A stretch of 47,872 bases of DNA from Entamoeba histolytica HM-1:IMSS. Lineage: Eukaryota; Evosea; Mastigamoebida; Endamoebidae. The DNA is taken from assembly GCF_000208925.1 (NCBI RefSeq), contig NW_001914980.1:1-47872 (forward strand), given 5' to 3'. The first letter of the stretch is position 1. Each line of letters opens with the position of its first letter. This document shows positions 19,301 through 29,510 of the stretch, one piece after another. The position numbers were made by a program, and so were the translations under genes. The notes under the pieces were generated by a model. That model was given only the letters and a program-made list of their open reading frames with translations. It was not told the DNA's origin and did not search any database.

Positions 19301-21037
19301 ATGAAATCAATAATGTCGTATTTGGAACGAAGTGGGGTGAAATCGAGTGGAGTATCTGTTAATAGACTTATTAAAGGAGGGGTTAATAGTTTAAAGAAAA
19401 TATTAAATAACAATGATTTTTCTAATGAATTATATTATAATAGACATTTACAAGAGTAGTTTGTTATTATGAATAAAAAAGGGGTATAACAAGAAAAAAA
19501 AAAGAGAAATATACCTAAAATTAAATTTAAAAGAATTTAATTAACTTTTTCTTTAGTTTTTGTAGAGAAGAAATTATAACACAATTAATAAGCTATATTT
19601 GTGGAATAGAAGTAAGTACAGAACAATTACAAAATAATGCAACAAGAGTATTATGTAATAATCTTCCAAAAATTAAAGATTATTTATTTGAAAAAAATGA
19701 TTTCTTAACAGTATTAATTGAAACAATTGATTCAGAAAATACTAATACTCTTAGTTGTATTATTAAAGTAATAGATGAATTACTTGTTTCTAGTAATTCT
19801 ACAATGTTTCAAATTATAGTAGAACAAGAATTACCAATTGATGAATTAATGAAATGTTTAGATATTGATGAAGTATATTCATTATTAAATGATTTATTAA
19901 GGTATAAAGAACAAGAACAATTTGTTGGAATTGAATGGCTTTCAAAACAATGTTTTATTGATAAATTACTTAATGTGTTTATACAACAAGGAAATTATGG
20001 AGATGATTATGATGAAGTTATGATTTATAATGTTACATTACTTTTTCAAACAATTTCTATTATTAAATGTGTTTCTATTAATCTTCAATTTAATACTAAT
20101 GAACTTATTAAACCATTTTATAAAACAATTTTCACTTCCGTTTGTTTTAATTTTTTTTCATTTATTTAATTAAAAAAGAATTAAATAAATATTTATCATT
20201 AAGACAAGTAAGGGGTTTGTTCAAAATGGACTTGACATTATTCTTTCAATGCTTAAAGGTTGTACTAATGATCAAATTATTATAGAACCAGAATTTGTTC
20301 CAATTTGTTTAAACGAACTTATTACATATTCTGATTATATAACACATCATTTAAAATATAATAACGGAAATATTACTACTGAAAGAATTCAATTAATTGG
20401 AATTGTTCAATCAATGATTAATTCACGATATCAATCAATTTTACAATTTATAATTCAAAAACAATGGATTGACTATTGTATTGTTTGTGTTTATATTATA
20501 ACTAACGTTAATATAAAAATCTAATCAATAGAATACATTTTATAGTTATGAACACGTTTCAACAATTTATCGTCAAACAATTCTTGATATACTAAACAGT
20601 ATTTTTCAAGAGAATGGAATTGAATGTCTTGGTTTAGAATTATTAAAAAATGGTTTAATTCAACGAATGATAAAAGAAGATGAAAAGTCAGAAGAATATT
20701 AGTTTGTTATTATCTAACATTATTTTCATATTCATTAATTTAAATATTTTAAATTAATCTTCATAGTAAAATACATCATTGTTATTTTGATTGTCATATT
20801 TTCAATGTTTATTTAATGAATAACTTGTATCTTTTATCTACGAAAAATAAACCAACTAAATGTGGTCAGTTAATATCAAAAAATAATTCTTTCATTAATT
20901 ATTTCGAAACAATTGTTGAAAAAAGAGAACAGGATCTTCCAATTGAATATTTTGTATCAAAAGAAATAGACCCCTTCAAAATGCCAGATGGTTATGCAGA
21001 AGATATGGACTATGATGATGATGACTTATACATGTGA
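19301..21037 (+). CDS. SAPS-domain protein (PP6/Sit4-associated regulatory subunit), five exons
   Basis: Exons 19301-19458, 19557-20139, 20204-20482, 20532-20701 and 20767-21037 join in frame to 486 codons. Introns begin GTTTGT and end TAG, except the second, which ends AAG. The protein aligns by pattern with the SAPS domain: YNRHLQEYFCREEIITQLI near residue 50, LPKIKDYLFEKNDFLTVLIE, IDEVYSLLNDLLR, then GIEWLSKQCFIDKLL. A later GFVQNGLDIILSMLKG and a C-terminal half with YRQTILDILNSIF follow. Such proteins are regulatory subunits of PP6/Sit4-type phosphatases. The tail is short and acidic (DMDYDDDDLYM). The second intron's acceptor could also lie 9 bases downstream. Introns 1 and 4 create TAG exactly at the junction if unspliced. 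Confidence 0.8.
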
Positions 21038-21066
21038 AATTAAATATTTTTTAAATATCAGTGAAA

Positions 21067-24000
21067 TTAACTGTTTTCATTTTTTATTTCTTTCACATCA
21101 ACAGCTACTTCTTCTCTAATTTCTTTATTATCATCTTGTGGGAGACAGTCTTGATACAATTCTTTTGGTAAAAGTTTTATAATATTTGTATATAAAGATG
21201 TTCCTTCACCAAATTCTTTTGGATATTGAGTTTGTAAAGATTGGAATTGTTTTTGAATCATTTGACCAATATCCTTATTTAGTTGATAACATCTTAGTAA
21301 TATTTGAATACCTTCTTTTTCAATATTTTCATTAAAACTCTTTTCTCGTTGTAAATAAATTAGTTCAAGTATAATTTGAGCAATAATATTAGTTTCTTTT
21401 TCATTGATAGTAATGTTAGATAGTTGTTCAATGATTTTATTTATTTGAACTTCTGGTTTTTTACAAAGAGATAACCATTCTTTTTCTATTGAATGATTTA
21501 ATATCATTGTTTTAATTGATTCATTTAAACAATCTTCCCATCCTTCATTTGTTTCATTTGTTTTTACAGCTAATATTAATGTTTTAATAATTGAATCTCT
21601 TGCTTTACCACTTGGTAAATGTTGAATAAATGAACATACTGTTTTAACTGTTAAAGAATTGACTGTTTTTAATAATTCGTTACAAGCAATTGGCATTAAA
21701 ATTGGTTTCTTTTCAACAATACGTTGAACAGCAGTTGGGTTATTAGTCATATGCTCAAAAAATAATTGTACGAGATGATTAATAGGAGTAAAATGTTCAT
21801 AAGGTTGAGAAGAAATAAAATCAATCAAATGTTCTATATTTGTTGAAACATTTATTGTTAATGAAAAAACAATAGTATTGAAACATAATTCAAAGAATGA
21901 GAATGATTCAATTGCAAAAATTTTTTCATTTAATAATAATGGAATAATATTTATTAATTGTTCTGATTTAGAAAATATAATAAGTTGTAATACCGTAAGA
22001 ATTTCTAATCGTTCGTGTTCATTTACTTCTTTAATAAGATTAATAAGAAATTTAATAAATTTAATTACATTATCATCATTTAATTGTTTAAATAAATCAA
22101 TATCTTTAGTTTTATCTTTAATATATTCTTTTATTTTGTCATGGTTTGAATTATTATATAAAAAGGTACTAAACCAACTGCTTTCTTCTTGTTTTATTTG
22201 AATAAATGAAATAAATGGTTTAGATTTATTTTTAATAATAAGGTCATATTCTTCTAATTTGGCAATAAATAACACAACTTCTTTAGTTTCAATAAGAAAA
22301 GGAAGAGTTTCACTTATTTGTTGAATTAAAGTAATTGTAGCATGTAATTTTATTGGTTCATAAAAGAATTTATCTTCAATTAATATTCCACTTAATTGAA
22401 GTAATTGATGGATAGAATTTTTAATAATAACATATTCATCAAATTGTATTGAATGAAGAATTATTTGTTCATATAAATTTTTTTCTAGTTCATTAAACCG
22501 TTCTGATTTGGCTAATACGCTGAGAATTAAATTACAAAAAATGTTATAAAATTGACTATAAACTTCTGTATTAACTTCAACTTCTTTTCTACATAATGAC
22601 TCTCTTAATTCTATTTCTTCATTTAATAATAATGTTGGAGTTGTAGTTGGTAATCTATTCAATACAATTAAAGGATGAGAAGAAACAAATAAGAAAATAA
22701 GGTTTAATTCATGTTTATTACAACAATTTTCTTTTAATATATTTAAATATTCTTCAAAAGAAGAAGGTTTTGATAATATTTCAATAAATGCATTTGAAAT
22801 GTCATTAGAAGAACATTTTTCATTTGGGTGTTCATTAATATATTCTTTAGCAAAAAGATCAAATAACTTTTTTGTTTTTAATTTATCTTGAGGTAAACAA
22901 ATATTCTTTATAATAGAAATAAATGCTTGACTTAATGACATTGTCACATATCCTATTTTTTTAATATAATCAATAAATACTTTTTCATTAAATTCATTTG
23001 GTTGTAAAAAATATTCTACCATTTTAATTTTATTAATTTGTGGTATTTCTACAAACATTTGAGCGATGATATTAGTTGTTTTCTCTTTAAAGTTATTTAA
23101 TTTCAAATATTCATCAATACCAATTTCAAAATTATCATTAAATAATGCACCAATAACTCTCCATTCTTTTTTTCTATTTAATGAAGTTTTCCAATCAAAA
23201 CCACCATTTTGTTTAAATGGTACAATCATTTGAAGACATTGTAAAGTTAAAGGAAGAAGTAAATGATAACCTTGTGCATTAATTTGTTTAAATAATGTCA
23301 TTATAAAAAATTGAAAAAGATCAGTACAATATTCATCACAATCATAATTAATATATAATTTTGCCATACAATTATTCATTGATAATACACTTTTCAGATT
23401 AGTATAAATACATTGTAATATTTGATCTCCTCTTTCCTTGGGAATTTGATATTTAGAATCTGTACGATCATTATAAATAAAATCCATTAAATAAATCATT
23501 TGAACAAGATAACTTTCCATTTCTACTTTCATTTTAAATGAATTATTGAAAATATCATTTAAAAATGAAAATACTTCTTGAGAAAGATGATACTCTTCAG
23601 TAGAAATAATATTTTGAAGAGAAATTAAAGTAAGTAAATGAGGAATAATATCTTTTTTAAAGACTTTAAAAATTGCATTTGTTTGTTTTATTAAAAGATA
23701 ATACTCATTATAAATATCATGTATCTGACGAATAACTAACATATAAACCTTTTCATATTCACAATAATTATAATTTAAACAAAATAATAAAAAGTCATGT
23801 AACTCAGAACCATTTTCTGTTTGAATAAAATATGAAATTTTTGAATGTAGAACATTATTTAAACATTCTAATATTATAGAAATATTATTGTTTATAAATA
23901 TATTTATGTTACTATTAATTAAATTACCATATAATTGAATAAACCATTTAATACCTTTTTTAAGAATACATATGTCATTTTCATATTCCAAACAATCTCT

Positions 24001-24375
24001 AATAAAAAGTAATTTTTGAATAATAATTTTGTCTTTTTGTTCAATTTCTTTAATTTGAGTAAAAATAAATGAAGAAATAAAGTATTTTGCTTTATCAATG
24101 TTGTTTAAAAATTTTAATATTTTTCTCATTGCAATACATACAATTAAATGTACTTCCTCTGGTATTTCTTTTGTTTGTAAAATAACTAAAAAAGTTGTTA
24201 GTATAACTACAACATTTTCTTCGGTAATATTAGTTTTATGTCGTTGTTCATAAATTTGTAATGCATTAACAATATGATTCCTTACTAATGATTCCTGGTT
24301 TAATGTTAATGTATTAATTTCTTTCATCTCATTATATGTAAGTTTAAGAATAAGTGGATAATTGTTTACAGCCAT
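21067..24375 (-). CDS. ARF-GEF-like protein with HUS box and degenerate Sec7 domain
   Basis: A 1102-residue all-helical protein. Residues 343-347 read NYDCD inside AKLYINYDCDEYCTDLFQFF, which is the HUS box of large ARF exchange factors (BIG/GBF/GNOM). About 55 residues later a Sec7-like segment (about 400-560) follows: LFNDNFEIGIDEYLKLNNF, then KMVEYFLQPNEFNEKVFIDY, AFISIIKNICLPQDKLK, KLFDLFAKEYINEHP and FEEYLNILKEN. The catalytic FRLPGE is ICLPQD, so the glutamate finger is Asp or lost, and the second motif (MLNTDLHNP in active enzymes) is absent. The remaining half is HEAT-like, like HDS regions. It is probably a trafficking scaffold or inactive GEF; function is inferred. Confidence 0.7.
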   Translation of the reverse strand: MAVNNYPLILKLTYNEMKEINTLTLNQESLVRNHIVNALQIYEQRHKTNITEENVVVILTTFLVILQTKEIPEEVHLIVCIAMRKILKFLNNIDKAKYFISSFIFTQIKEIEQKDKIIIQKLLFIRDCLEYENDICILKKGIKWFIQLYGNLINSNINIFINNNISIILECLNNVLHSKISYFIQTENGSELHDFLLFCLNYNYCEYEKVYMLVIRQIHDIYNEYYLLIKQTNAIFKVFKKDIIPHLLTLISLQNIISTEEYHLSQEVFSFLNDIFNNSFKMKVEMESYLVQMIYLMDFIYNDRTDSKYQIPKERGDQILQCIYTNLKSVLSMNNCMAKLYINYDCDEYCTDLFQFFIMTLFKQINAQGYHLLLPLTLQCLQMIVPFKQNGGFDWKTSLNRKKEWRVIGALFNDNFEIGIDEYLKLNNFKEKTTNIIAQMFVEIPQINKIKMVEYFLQPNEFNEKVFIDYIKKIGYVTMSLSQAFISIIKNICLPQDKLKTKKLFDLFAKEYINEHPNEKCSSNDISNAFIEILSKPSSFEEYLNILKENCCNKHELNLIFLFVSSHPLIVLNRLPTTTPTLLLNEEIELRESLCRKEVEVNTEVYSQFYNIFCNLILSVLAKSERFNELEKNLYEQIILHSIQFDEYVIIKNSIHQLLQLSGILIEDKFFYEPIKLHATITLIQQISETLPFLIETKEVVLFIAKLEEYDLIIKNKSKPFISFIQIKQEESSWFSTFLYNNSNHDKIKEYIKDKTKDIDLFKQLNDDNVIKFIKFLINLIKEVNEHERLEILTVLQLIIFSKSEQLINIIPLLLNEKIFAIESFSFFELCFNTIVFSLTINVSTNIEHLIDFISSQPYEHFTPINHLVQLFFEHMTNNPTAVQRIVEKKPILMPIACNELLKTVNSLTVKTVCSFIQHLPSGKARDSIIKTLILAVKTNETNEGWEDCLNESIKTMILNHSIEKEWLSLCKKPEVQINKIIEQLSNITINEKETNIIAQIILELIYLQREKSFNENIEKEGIQILLRCYQLNKDIGQMIQKQFQSLQTQYPKEFGEGTSLYTNIIKLLPKELYQDCLPQDDNKEIREEVAVDVKEIKNENS

Positions 24376-24627
24376 TCCTTTCCTTTTCTTAGTTATTCAC
24401 TTTTATATTTTTTTTTTCTTATATCTCTTTTTTTATCACTTTAGTTATTATTTTTTGTTTTATATCCAAAAAAACTATTAATAGATACTTTTCATTTTTT
24501 CATTCCTTTTCTTTTATTTCCTTCTGATAAAACGTCAAATCACCCATAAAAACGTATTTCCACGTCATCACATTTTTTGATCTTAAATAAAAACGATGAA
24601 AGAAGTAATCTTATTAATTACTTATTA

Positions 24628-25122
24628 ATGTCAAGTTCTGAAGCACCTATTGTACAATCACTTGAAGCAATTCCCCCTTCACAAAACAACCAACAATTAG
24701 CTAAACCTGAACCAAAATGGATTCATCTATCTCGATATTTATCAAAGACGTCACAAAACCGAGTATTTGTTGATCCTAGTGGAGTTGGACATTTCAATTC
24801 TATGACATGGGAACCTCCATGTGAATTATTAGATTGTGGAACAAACTATTTACTCAAATTTGAAGTACCTGGTATTGATAAAAAGTCTTTATCTTTACAA
24901 TATAGTAATAATTGGGTTATTGTTTCAGGTAATAAGAACATGCCAATTGATGAAGGTGATTTTTGTTTTACTGAGATATTATATGGTCAATTTAGAAGAG
25001 AAGTTCCTGTTCCTGTAGATGCAAGTAAAGATGGAATTAAAGCCTATTATCAAGAAGGTATTCTTTATGTGAAATTATTGAAAGTTTCAAATAGTAATTG
25101 GGTCAATGTCGAAATTGTTTAA
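24628..25122 (+). CDS. Small heat-shock protein (Hsp20/alpha-crystallin)
   Basis: A 164-residue protein with an alpha-crystallin domain at about residues 60-158: YLLKFEVPGIDKKSLSLQY, WVIVSGNK, then YGQFRREVPVPVD (counterpart of the RxxGxFxRxxxLP pattern) and the G-x-L signature GILYVKLLK near the end. The N-terminal 55 residues are Pro/Gln/Ser-rich. Such proteins are ATP-independent holdase chaperones forming oligomers. I chose ATG 24628 (MSSSEAP); an in-frame ATG at 24577 would add 17 residues with no family support. No C-terminal I-x-I motif is obvious apart from VNVEIV. Confidence 0.85.
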   Translation: MSSSEAPIVQSLEAIPPSQNNQQLAKPEPKWIHLSRYLSKTSQNRVFVDPSGVGHFNSMTWEPPCELLDCGTNYLLKFEVPGIDKKSLSLQYSNNWVIVSGNKNMPIDEGDFCFTEILYGQFRREVPVPVDASKDGIKAYYQEGILYVKLLKVSNSNWVNVEIV

Positions 25123-25303
25123 AAACATAATTATAATTTCACTTTTTTCATTTTCCGTATTATTTGTTTTATTCCTTTGGTTATAATTAAAGCTTTATTA
25201 GACACTATTTTAAGAGTTGTCTTTTCAGCTATGATTCAATCTCATTTTATTGTATAAACTATGTTGTAAAATAGAATTAAATAGAATTATTTATTAATAA
25301 CTT

Positions 25304-26343
25304 ATGACCCAACGTCCAAATGAAATAATAAAATCAAAAAATATCAAGGACAAACTTTCTATTGTACAAATAATAATTCTTATTCCATTAGCCATTATTT
25401 GTTTTCCAACTTCTTTAACTCGATACCAAACTAAAAATTTAATTATTCCATCAAATTTTCCAAAAGCATCAGATTTATTTCCATCATTATTTATTTTAAT
25501 ATTCTTATCTCTATTTAGATATTTTTTAACAAAAGATGTCTTAAATCAACTTGGTGAATGGTGTATTGATGTTTGATATTTTTTTTTCTTTTAATTCTAC
25601 AACATTCACATTGTTAGAGAAAAAAGTGGAATAATAAAAAGGTTAGAAAAGAACGTGTTAAACGTTTTGGTCATTGTGTATTTAAAAATATCTATTTCTT
25701 TATCACTGCTCCTCTTGGTATCTGTTTATTCAAAAATGAAGATTGGGTTCCTGCTGTGTTGTTTGGTAATGGAAAACAAGACATATCCTTACTTTGGGAA
25801 GATTTTCCCTTAACACCACAAACTAATAGTATTATTATATTTTATAACTGGGAATTAGGATACCATCTTCAATCCTTGTTATTTCATCTTTTATCTACTC
25901 CTCGTAATGATTTCTTTGAAACACTCTTACATCATTTATGTTCTGTTTTTTTGATGACATTTTCTTATACTAATAATTGTGCCAGAATTGGAGTTCTTGT
26001 TTTAATTCTTCATGATATTGTTGATGTTTTTATGTACTTTTCAAAATGGGCAATTGACCTTGAAAACATTATCCCTGGAAGTCTTTGTTTTATTTTCTTA
26101 ACGTTTGTTTATGCTTTATTTAGACTATATGTATTTCCTATGTACATTATTCGAGCAGGTTTGATAGCCATAAACTATGTTCCTGACACAATTAAATATA
26201 AATATTTAACATATGGGTTATTCATGTTGATGTTATTTTCTTTACTAGCACTGCATATTTATTGGTTCTATCTTATTATACAAATGTTAATTCATTTAAT
26301 AAGTGGAAAAGGTGCAAGAGACATTCATTCTATTGTAGAATAA
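25304..26343 (+). CDS. Ceramide synthase (LAG1/TLC domain), two exons
   Basis: Exon 1 is 25304-25570, exon 2 is 25618-26343, and the 47-base intron (GTTTGA...TAG) is in phase 0, giving 330 residues. A polytopic ER enzyme that N-acylates sphingoid bases. The Lag1 motif lies at about 185-235: RNDFFETLLHHLCS with the catalytic HH (194-195), then FSYTNNCARIGVLVLILHDI and FSKWAI, including the conserved Asp residues. The junction restores RKKWNNKKVRK, matching the basic and Trp-containing segment that precedes the TLC domain in the family. A second, weaker TLC-like protein is encoded at 28707-29510. Confidence 0.88.
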
Positions 26344-26363
26344 ATAGTAATTCAATCAATTAT

Positions 26364-27311
26364 TTAATAAAATGTAATAATCATTAATTTCTTGATATAT
26401 CTTCCTATATGTATTTGATTATTTTGTTCAAAACAACTTATTCTCATATCAACACTGAGTCGTATAGTTTCAAACAACCATATTATGTTTTTTTCTTTGA
26501 TTCTTACTGAGCAAATGTATTCTGGCAGTGCTAAATTTTGCCAAATTCCATTAATTTTTTGCATGAAAACATCGTTTCCTTTTAAAATCCTTCCTTTAAC
26601 TCCATCATTCGATGCAATAAATAAGAATTGTTGATTAGTCTCATCACAGAATATGAATGCTTTAATCCTTCTTTCCATGAAAATAAGTTGAATAATATTT
26701 TCATCAAGAAAAAATGAACCACTGAGAATAATTTCATATTGTCCTTTTCCAACTAATTGTCCTAGTTTTTGAATTTCTTTAATTGGCATTAAATCTCTTT
26801 CATGAAAACTTTGTGCTAAGAACAAAGAACGCTGAACTACTTTTGGACTAACTTCTGGGTCATTTATAATCATTCCAATCTCATTCATCCATTGGTCATC
26901 AACAATCTCTCCTAATGCATATATTTCTTCATCACTTATCCTATCTAAAATACTCATTAACATAATAAGATGTATTGTTCCATTTGATTTTATACATTTA
27001 TTAGTATTACTATTTGTTATACTTTGTGTTTCTTTTTGAAGAGGTAATTGTCCTTGTTGGTTAATTGACTCTTTCTTTTTCATTTCGTTTTGACGTTGTT
27101 TTTGACTTTTACTCTTTTCTTGTACTGGTATTGAAAATTCTTCAACCTGATTTATATTATGATCAATGTCAGTAACTTTTTTTGTTTTTCTTGTTTCATG
27201 AATATCTTTCTTTTTTGTTGCTTTTTTACTTCCTTTTATTACATTGCATTCAATACTTTTTGGAGGTATTGGCAGTTTTTCAATCATTGAACCAAGTTCT
27301 CCTTTTTTCAT
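26364..27311 (-). CDS. Unrecognised protein, basic N-terminus and globular C-terminus
   Basis: A 315-residue open frame I cannot assign. The first 110 residues are Lys/Gln/Glu-rich and likely disordered, with lysine clusters (KKATKKKD) that could serve as a nuclear signal. From about 113 onward it is globular: a helical part (IHLIMLMSILDRISDEEIY) and then a beta-rich part (QFLFIASNDGV, YICSVRIKEKNIIWLFETI). No catalytic motif, signal peptide or membrane segment is seen. It stands head to head with the leucine-rich gene, with only 47 bases between start codons, so Met9 or a missed upstream exon is possible. Its end is 20 bases from the ceramide synthase end. Confidence 0.6.
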   Translation of the reverse strand: MKKGELGSMIEKLPIPPKSIECNVIKGSKKATKKKDIHETRKTKKVTDIDHNINQVEEFSIPVQEKSKSQKQRQNEMKKKESINQQGQLPLQKETQSITNSNTNKCIKSNGTIHLIMLMSILDRISDEEIYALGEIVDDQWMNEIGMIINDPEVSPKVVQRSLFLAQSFHERDLMPIKEIQKLGQLVGKGQYEIILSGSFFLDENIIQLIFMERRIKAFIFCDETNQQFLFIASNDGVKGRILKGNDVFMQKINGIWQNLALPEYICSVRIKEKNIIWLFETIRLSVDMRISCFEQNNQIHIGRYIKKLMIITFY

Positions 27312-27358
27312 ATCTATTTTTTTAGATCTAGAACTTTTGTTTTTCTTTTTTTACTTAC

Positions 27359-28618
27359 ATGCTGTTATCACAACATTATCATTCAATTATTCCTTACTTA
27401 TCTTCGTTAAAGGATGCCCAAAACTTTTCTTTAATTAACAAGAAAGCTCTTAGTTCAATACAATCATTAGAGGAAAATCCTTGTTATTCTGTTGTGTTTA
27501 ATGGTAAAAAATTACCAGCAAAAACCTCTTCATTGAAACAAGAATTACTTTTGTTCAAAGGTATTCACTGTTTTAATTGTGGTAATCGAATAGAACAGTT
27601 AATAACTGAATGTTCTCGATTTTCTAGTATCAGACATTCAAACGGACATATTCCAATTCAATTAGAAAATAAAGTGATTCAATCAACATATATTCCAGAA
27701 TGTCCTTCACACTTTTCACAATTACAAATTATTAACACAGTCTTTCCAAGTGATATATCTCGACTCTTAGAATTTTCATGTCTGAAGAAAGTAGTAATTT
27801 TCATTACCGAAGATGAAGTAATTTCACAATTGTATCAAACTGTTGTATCTTTATCTCCTTCTATCAAAGTTATTCTTCACTTTACCACATTGAGTAAAGA
27901 CTCACTCAAACTACTTCAACAAACAAACGCTTATTTAGTTAGTTCTGACTGGAGAAATTTTATCTGTTATAAAACTGATAAATTTATTTGTTATTTATCT
28001 GAATTAGATACTCTATGTTTTAAACGAATAAAACAATTTCTTCCTCATTCAATTGAAATTTATTCAGAACCAACATTTCTTATACCAGTTAATGAATGTA
28101 AAGATGTCAATAAAATTTATTCATTAAAAGAATTTGATGGAATTCAAAAAGTGAGTCTTAATGGAATTTATACTAAAGGAATTACTATTGAATTACCCAT
28201 GACTATTACTGAATTAAATTCTGATTTTAATATATTAAATCTTATTGATTTAACTCAATTAAGAAATGCTACATTAAAATGGATACCTGAAATATTAAAC
28301 CTTCCTTTATTAAACACAATAAAATTAAATAATTGTGAATGTATAATTGATCTTCATCAATGTTGTTCATTAGAAAATGTACAAATAGAAAAATGTTCAA
28401 GTCCATTAATCATTTTATCTTCTTCAATTAAATTCTTAGTTGTTGAATATTGTAAATTTATTAATTCACTTACTCTTCCATTATCAATTGAAAAATTTGT
28501 GATAAAAGACTGTTTTTCATTAACAGAACTTAAAAATTCTTCAGTAGTACAACCAATTGGTGTAACAATAAAAAATTGTAATTCATTAAAGAATGTAATT
28601 TTAAATTATAATAAATAA
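27359..28618 (+). CDS. Leucine-rich repeat type protein, probably truncated by a premature stop
   Basis: A 419-residue protein. The N-terminus (HSIIPYLSSLKDAQNFSLIN followed by KKAL) resembles the F-box-like start of the large Entamoeba leucine-rich families. The second half is made of irregular about 22-residue units with hydrophobic beta positions and N/C residues (LNLIDLTQLRNATLK, LPLLNTIKLNNCECIID, SIKFLVVEYCKFINSLTLP), a solenoid-like pattern. After TAA 28616-28618 the same frame stays open for 28 codons to TAA 28703-28705 and reads like a normal C-terminus (TLLYKTEEDCIINVNELKE). The gene may thus be a recent nonsense allele or a shortened protein. Molecular function is unknown. Confidence 0.65.
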   Translation: MLLSQHYHSIIPYLSSLKDAQNFSLINKKALSSIQSLEENPCYSVVFNGKKLPAKTSSLKQELLLFKGIHCFNCGNRIEQLITECSRFSSIRHSNGHIPIQLENKVIQSTYIPECPSHFSQLQIINTVFPSDISRLLEFSCLKKVVIFITEDEVISQLYQTVVSLSPSIKVILHFTTLSKDSLKLLQQTNAYLVSSDWRNFICYKTDKFICYLSELDTLCFKRIKQFLPHSIEIYSEPTFLIPVNECKDVNKIYSLKEFDGIQKVSLNGIYTKGITIELPMTITELNSDFNILNLIDLTQLRNATLKWIPEILNLPLLNTIKLNNCECIIDLHQCCSLENVQIEKCSSPLIILSSSIKFLVVEYCKFINSLTLPLSIEKFVIKDCFSLTELKNSSVVQPIGVTIKNCNSLKNVILNYNK

Positions 28619-28706
28619 AGAACATTGTTATATAAAACAGAAGAAGATTGTATTATTAACGTTAATGAATTAAAAGAACATGGAGTAACTTGTCTTAACT
28701 TTTAAT

Positions 28707-29510
28707 CTAATCTTTTTTAAATTCATTTTGTTGGTTATCTGTAAAAGAGTTGTTAATGTCATTATGAATAGTCATACTTTCTATTTGCTTATTATTCATT
28801 TCAGTTTGTTCTTCAACTATCTTAACGTTTTCTATTTTATTAAACAAATAGAAATTAATAATTCTAACAATTTCAAACCTAAAATATCTCCAAAAACAAT
28901 AATAAACGTGGTCATAAAGTACATAAATTGTCCATATACAATACATCAAAAACAATATCTTGTCTATATATTCCCAATGAAGTAACATAATATAAATTCC
29001 ATAAACACTTAGAATTGAATAATAAATAACTCGAGTTATAACAAACATTATAGAATAAATATCATCTAATAACTGGTGATATTTAGCAGGTACAAGTTGG
29101 TTAAGTTCTGAAATAAGTAAAGAAACAGAATCTAATAATAATCTAACAATTAAGCCACCACACTGTTTTACATAAAACATATAAAGAATTCCAATATAAC
29201 CAGGTATTGTATGCATTAGAATTGTTCTAAGTTCATCTGTTTGATTGTTTTCTTTTAAAGTAATAACAAAATCAGTAATTTCCATTACATATGATATAGA
29301 AACTTCAAATAAAATAATTTCCTGAAGCAAAGTCATTCCAAGTAAATAATGAGGTTCAGCGTCTTCATGTAAAGAAAAAATAATACATCCTAATAAGAAT
29401 ACTACTTCTAATATTGTAAAATGACTTCGATATTTCCATTTTCTAAAATATACACCTATCCAAACGGCAATTGGTGTCATAATAAAAACACCCCACACAA
29501 AAATATTCAT
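28707..29510 (-). CDS. Multi-pass membrane protein, possible TLC-domain family
   Basis: A 267-residue protein with about six or seven hydrophobic segments and a polar C-terminal tail rich in Asn and Gln. The middle reads MHTIPGYIGILYMFYVKQCGG, RLLLDSVSLLISELNQL and then FVITRVIYYSI. This resembles the order in TLC/TMEM56-type proteins (His, acidic residue plus Ser stretch, then an Arg in a late helix), but there is one His rather than HH. It is therefore a tentative TLC assignment and could be another membrane family. Its 3' end is 2 bases from the read-through end of the leucine-rich gene. No intron is seen. Confidence 0.5.
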   Translation of the reverse strand: MNIFVWGVFIMTPIAVWIGVYFRKWKYRSHFTILEVVFLLGCIIFSLHEDAEPHYLLGMTLLQEIILFEVSISYVMEITDFVITLKENNQTDELRTILMHTIPGYIGILYMFYVKQCGGLIVRLLLDSVSLLISELNQLVPAKYHQLLDDIYSIMFVITRVIYYSILSVYGIYIMLLHWEYIDKILFLMYCIWTIYVLYDHVYYCFWRYFRFEIVRIINFYLFNKIENVKIVEEQTEMNNKQIESMTIHNDINNSFTDNQQNEFKKD

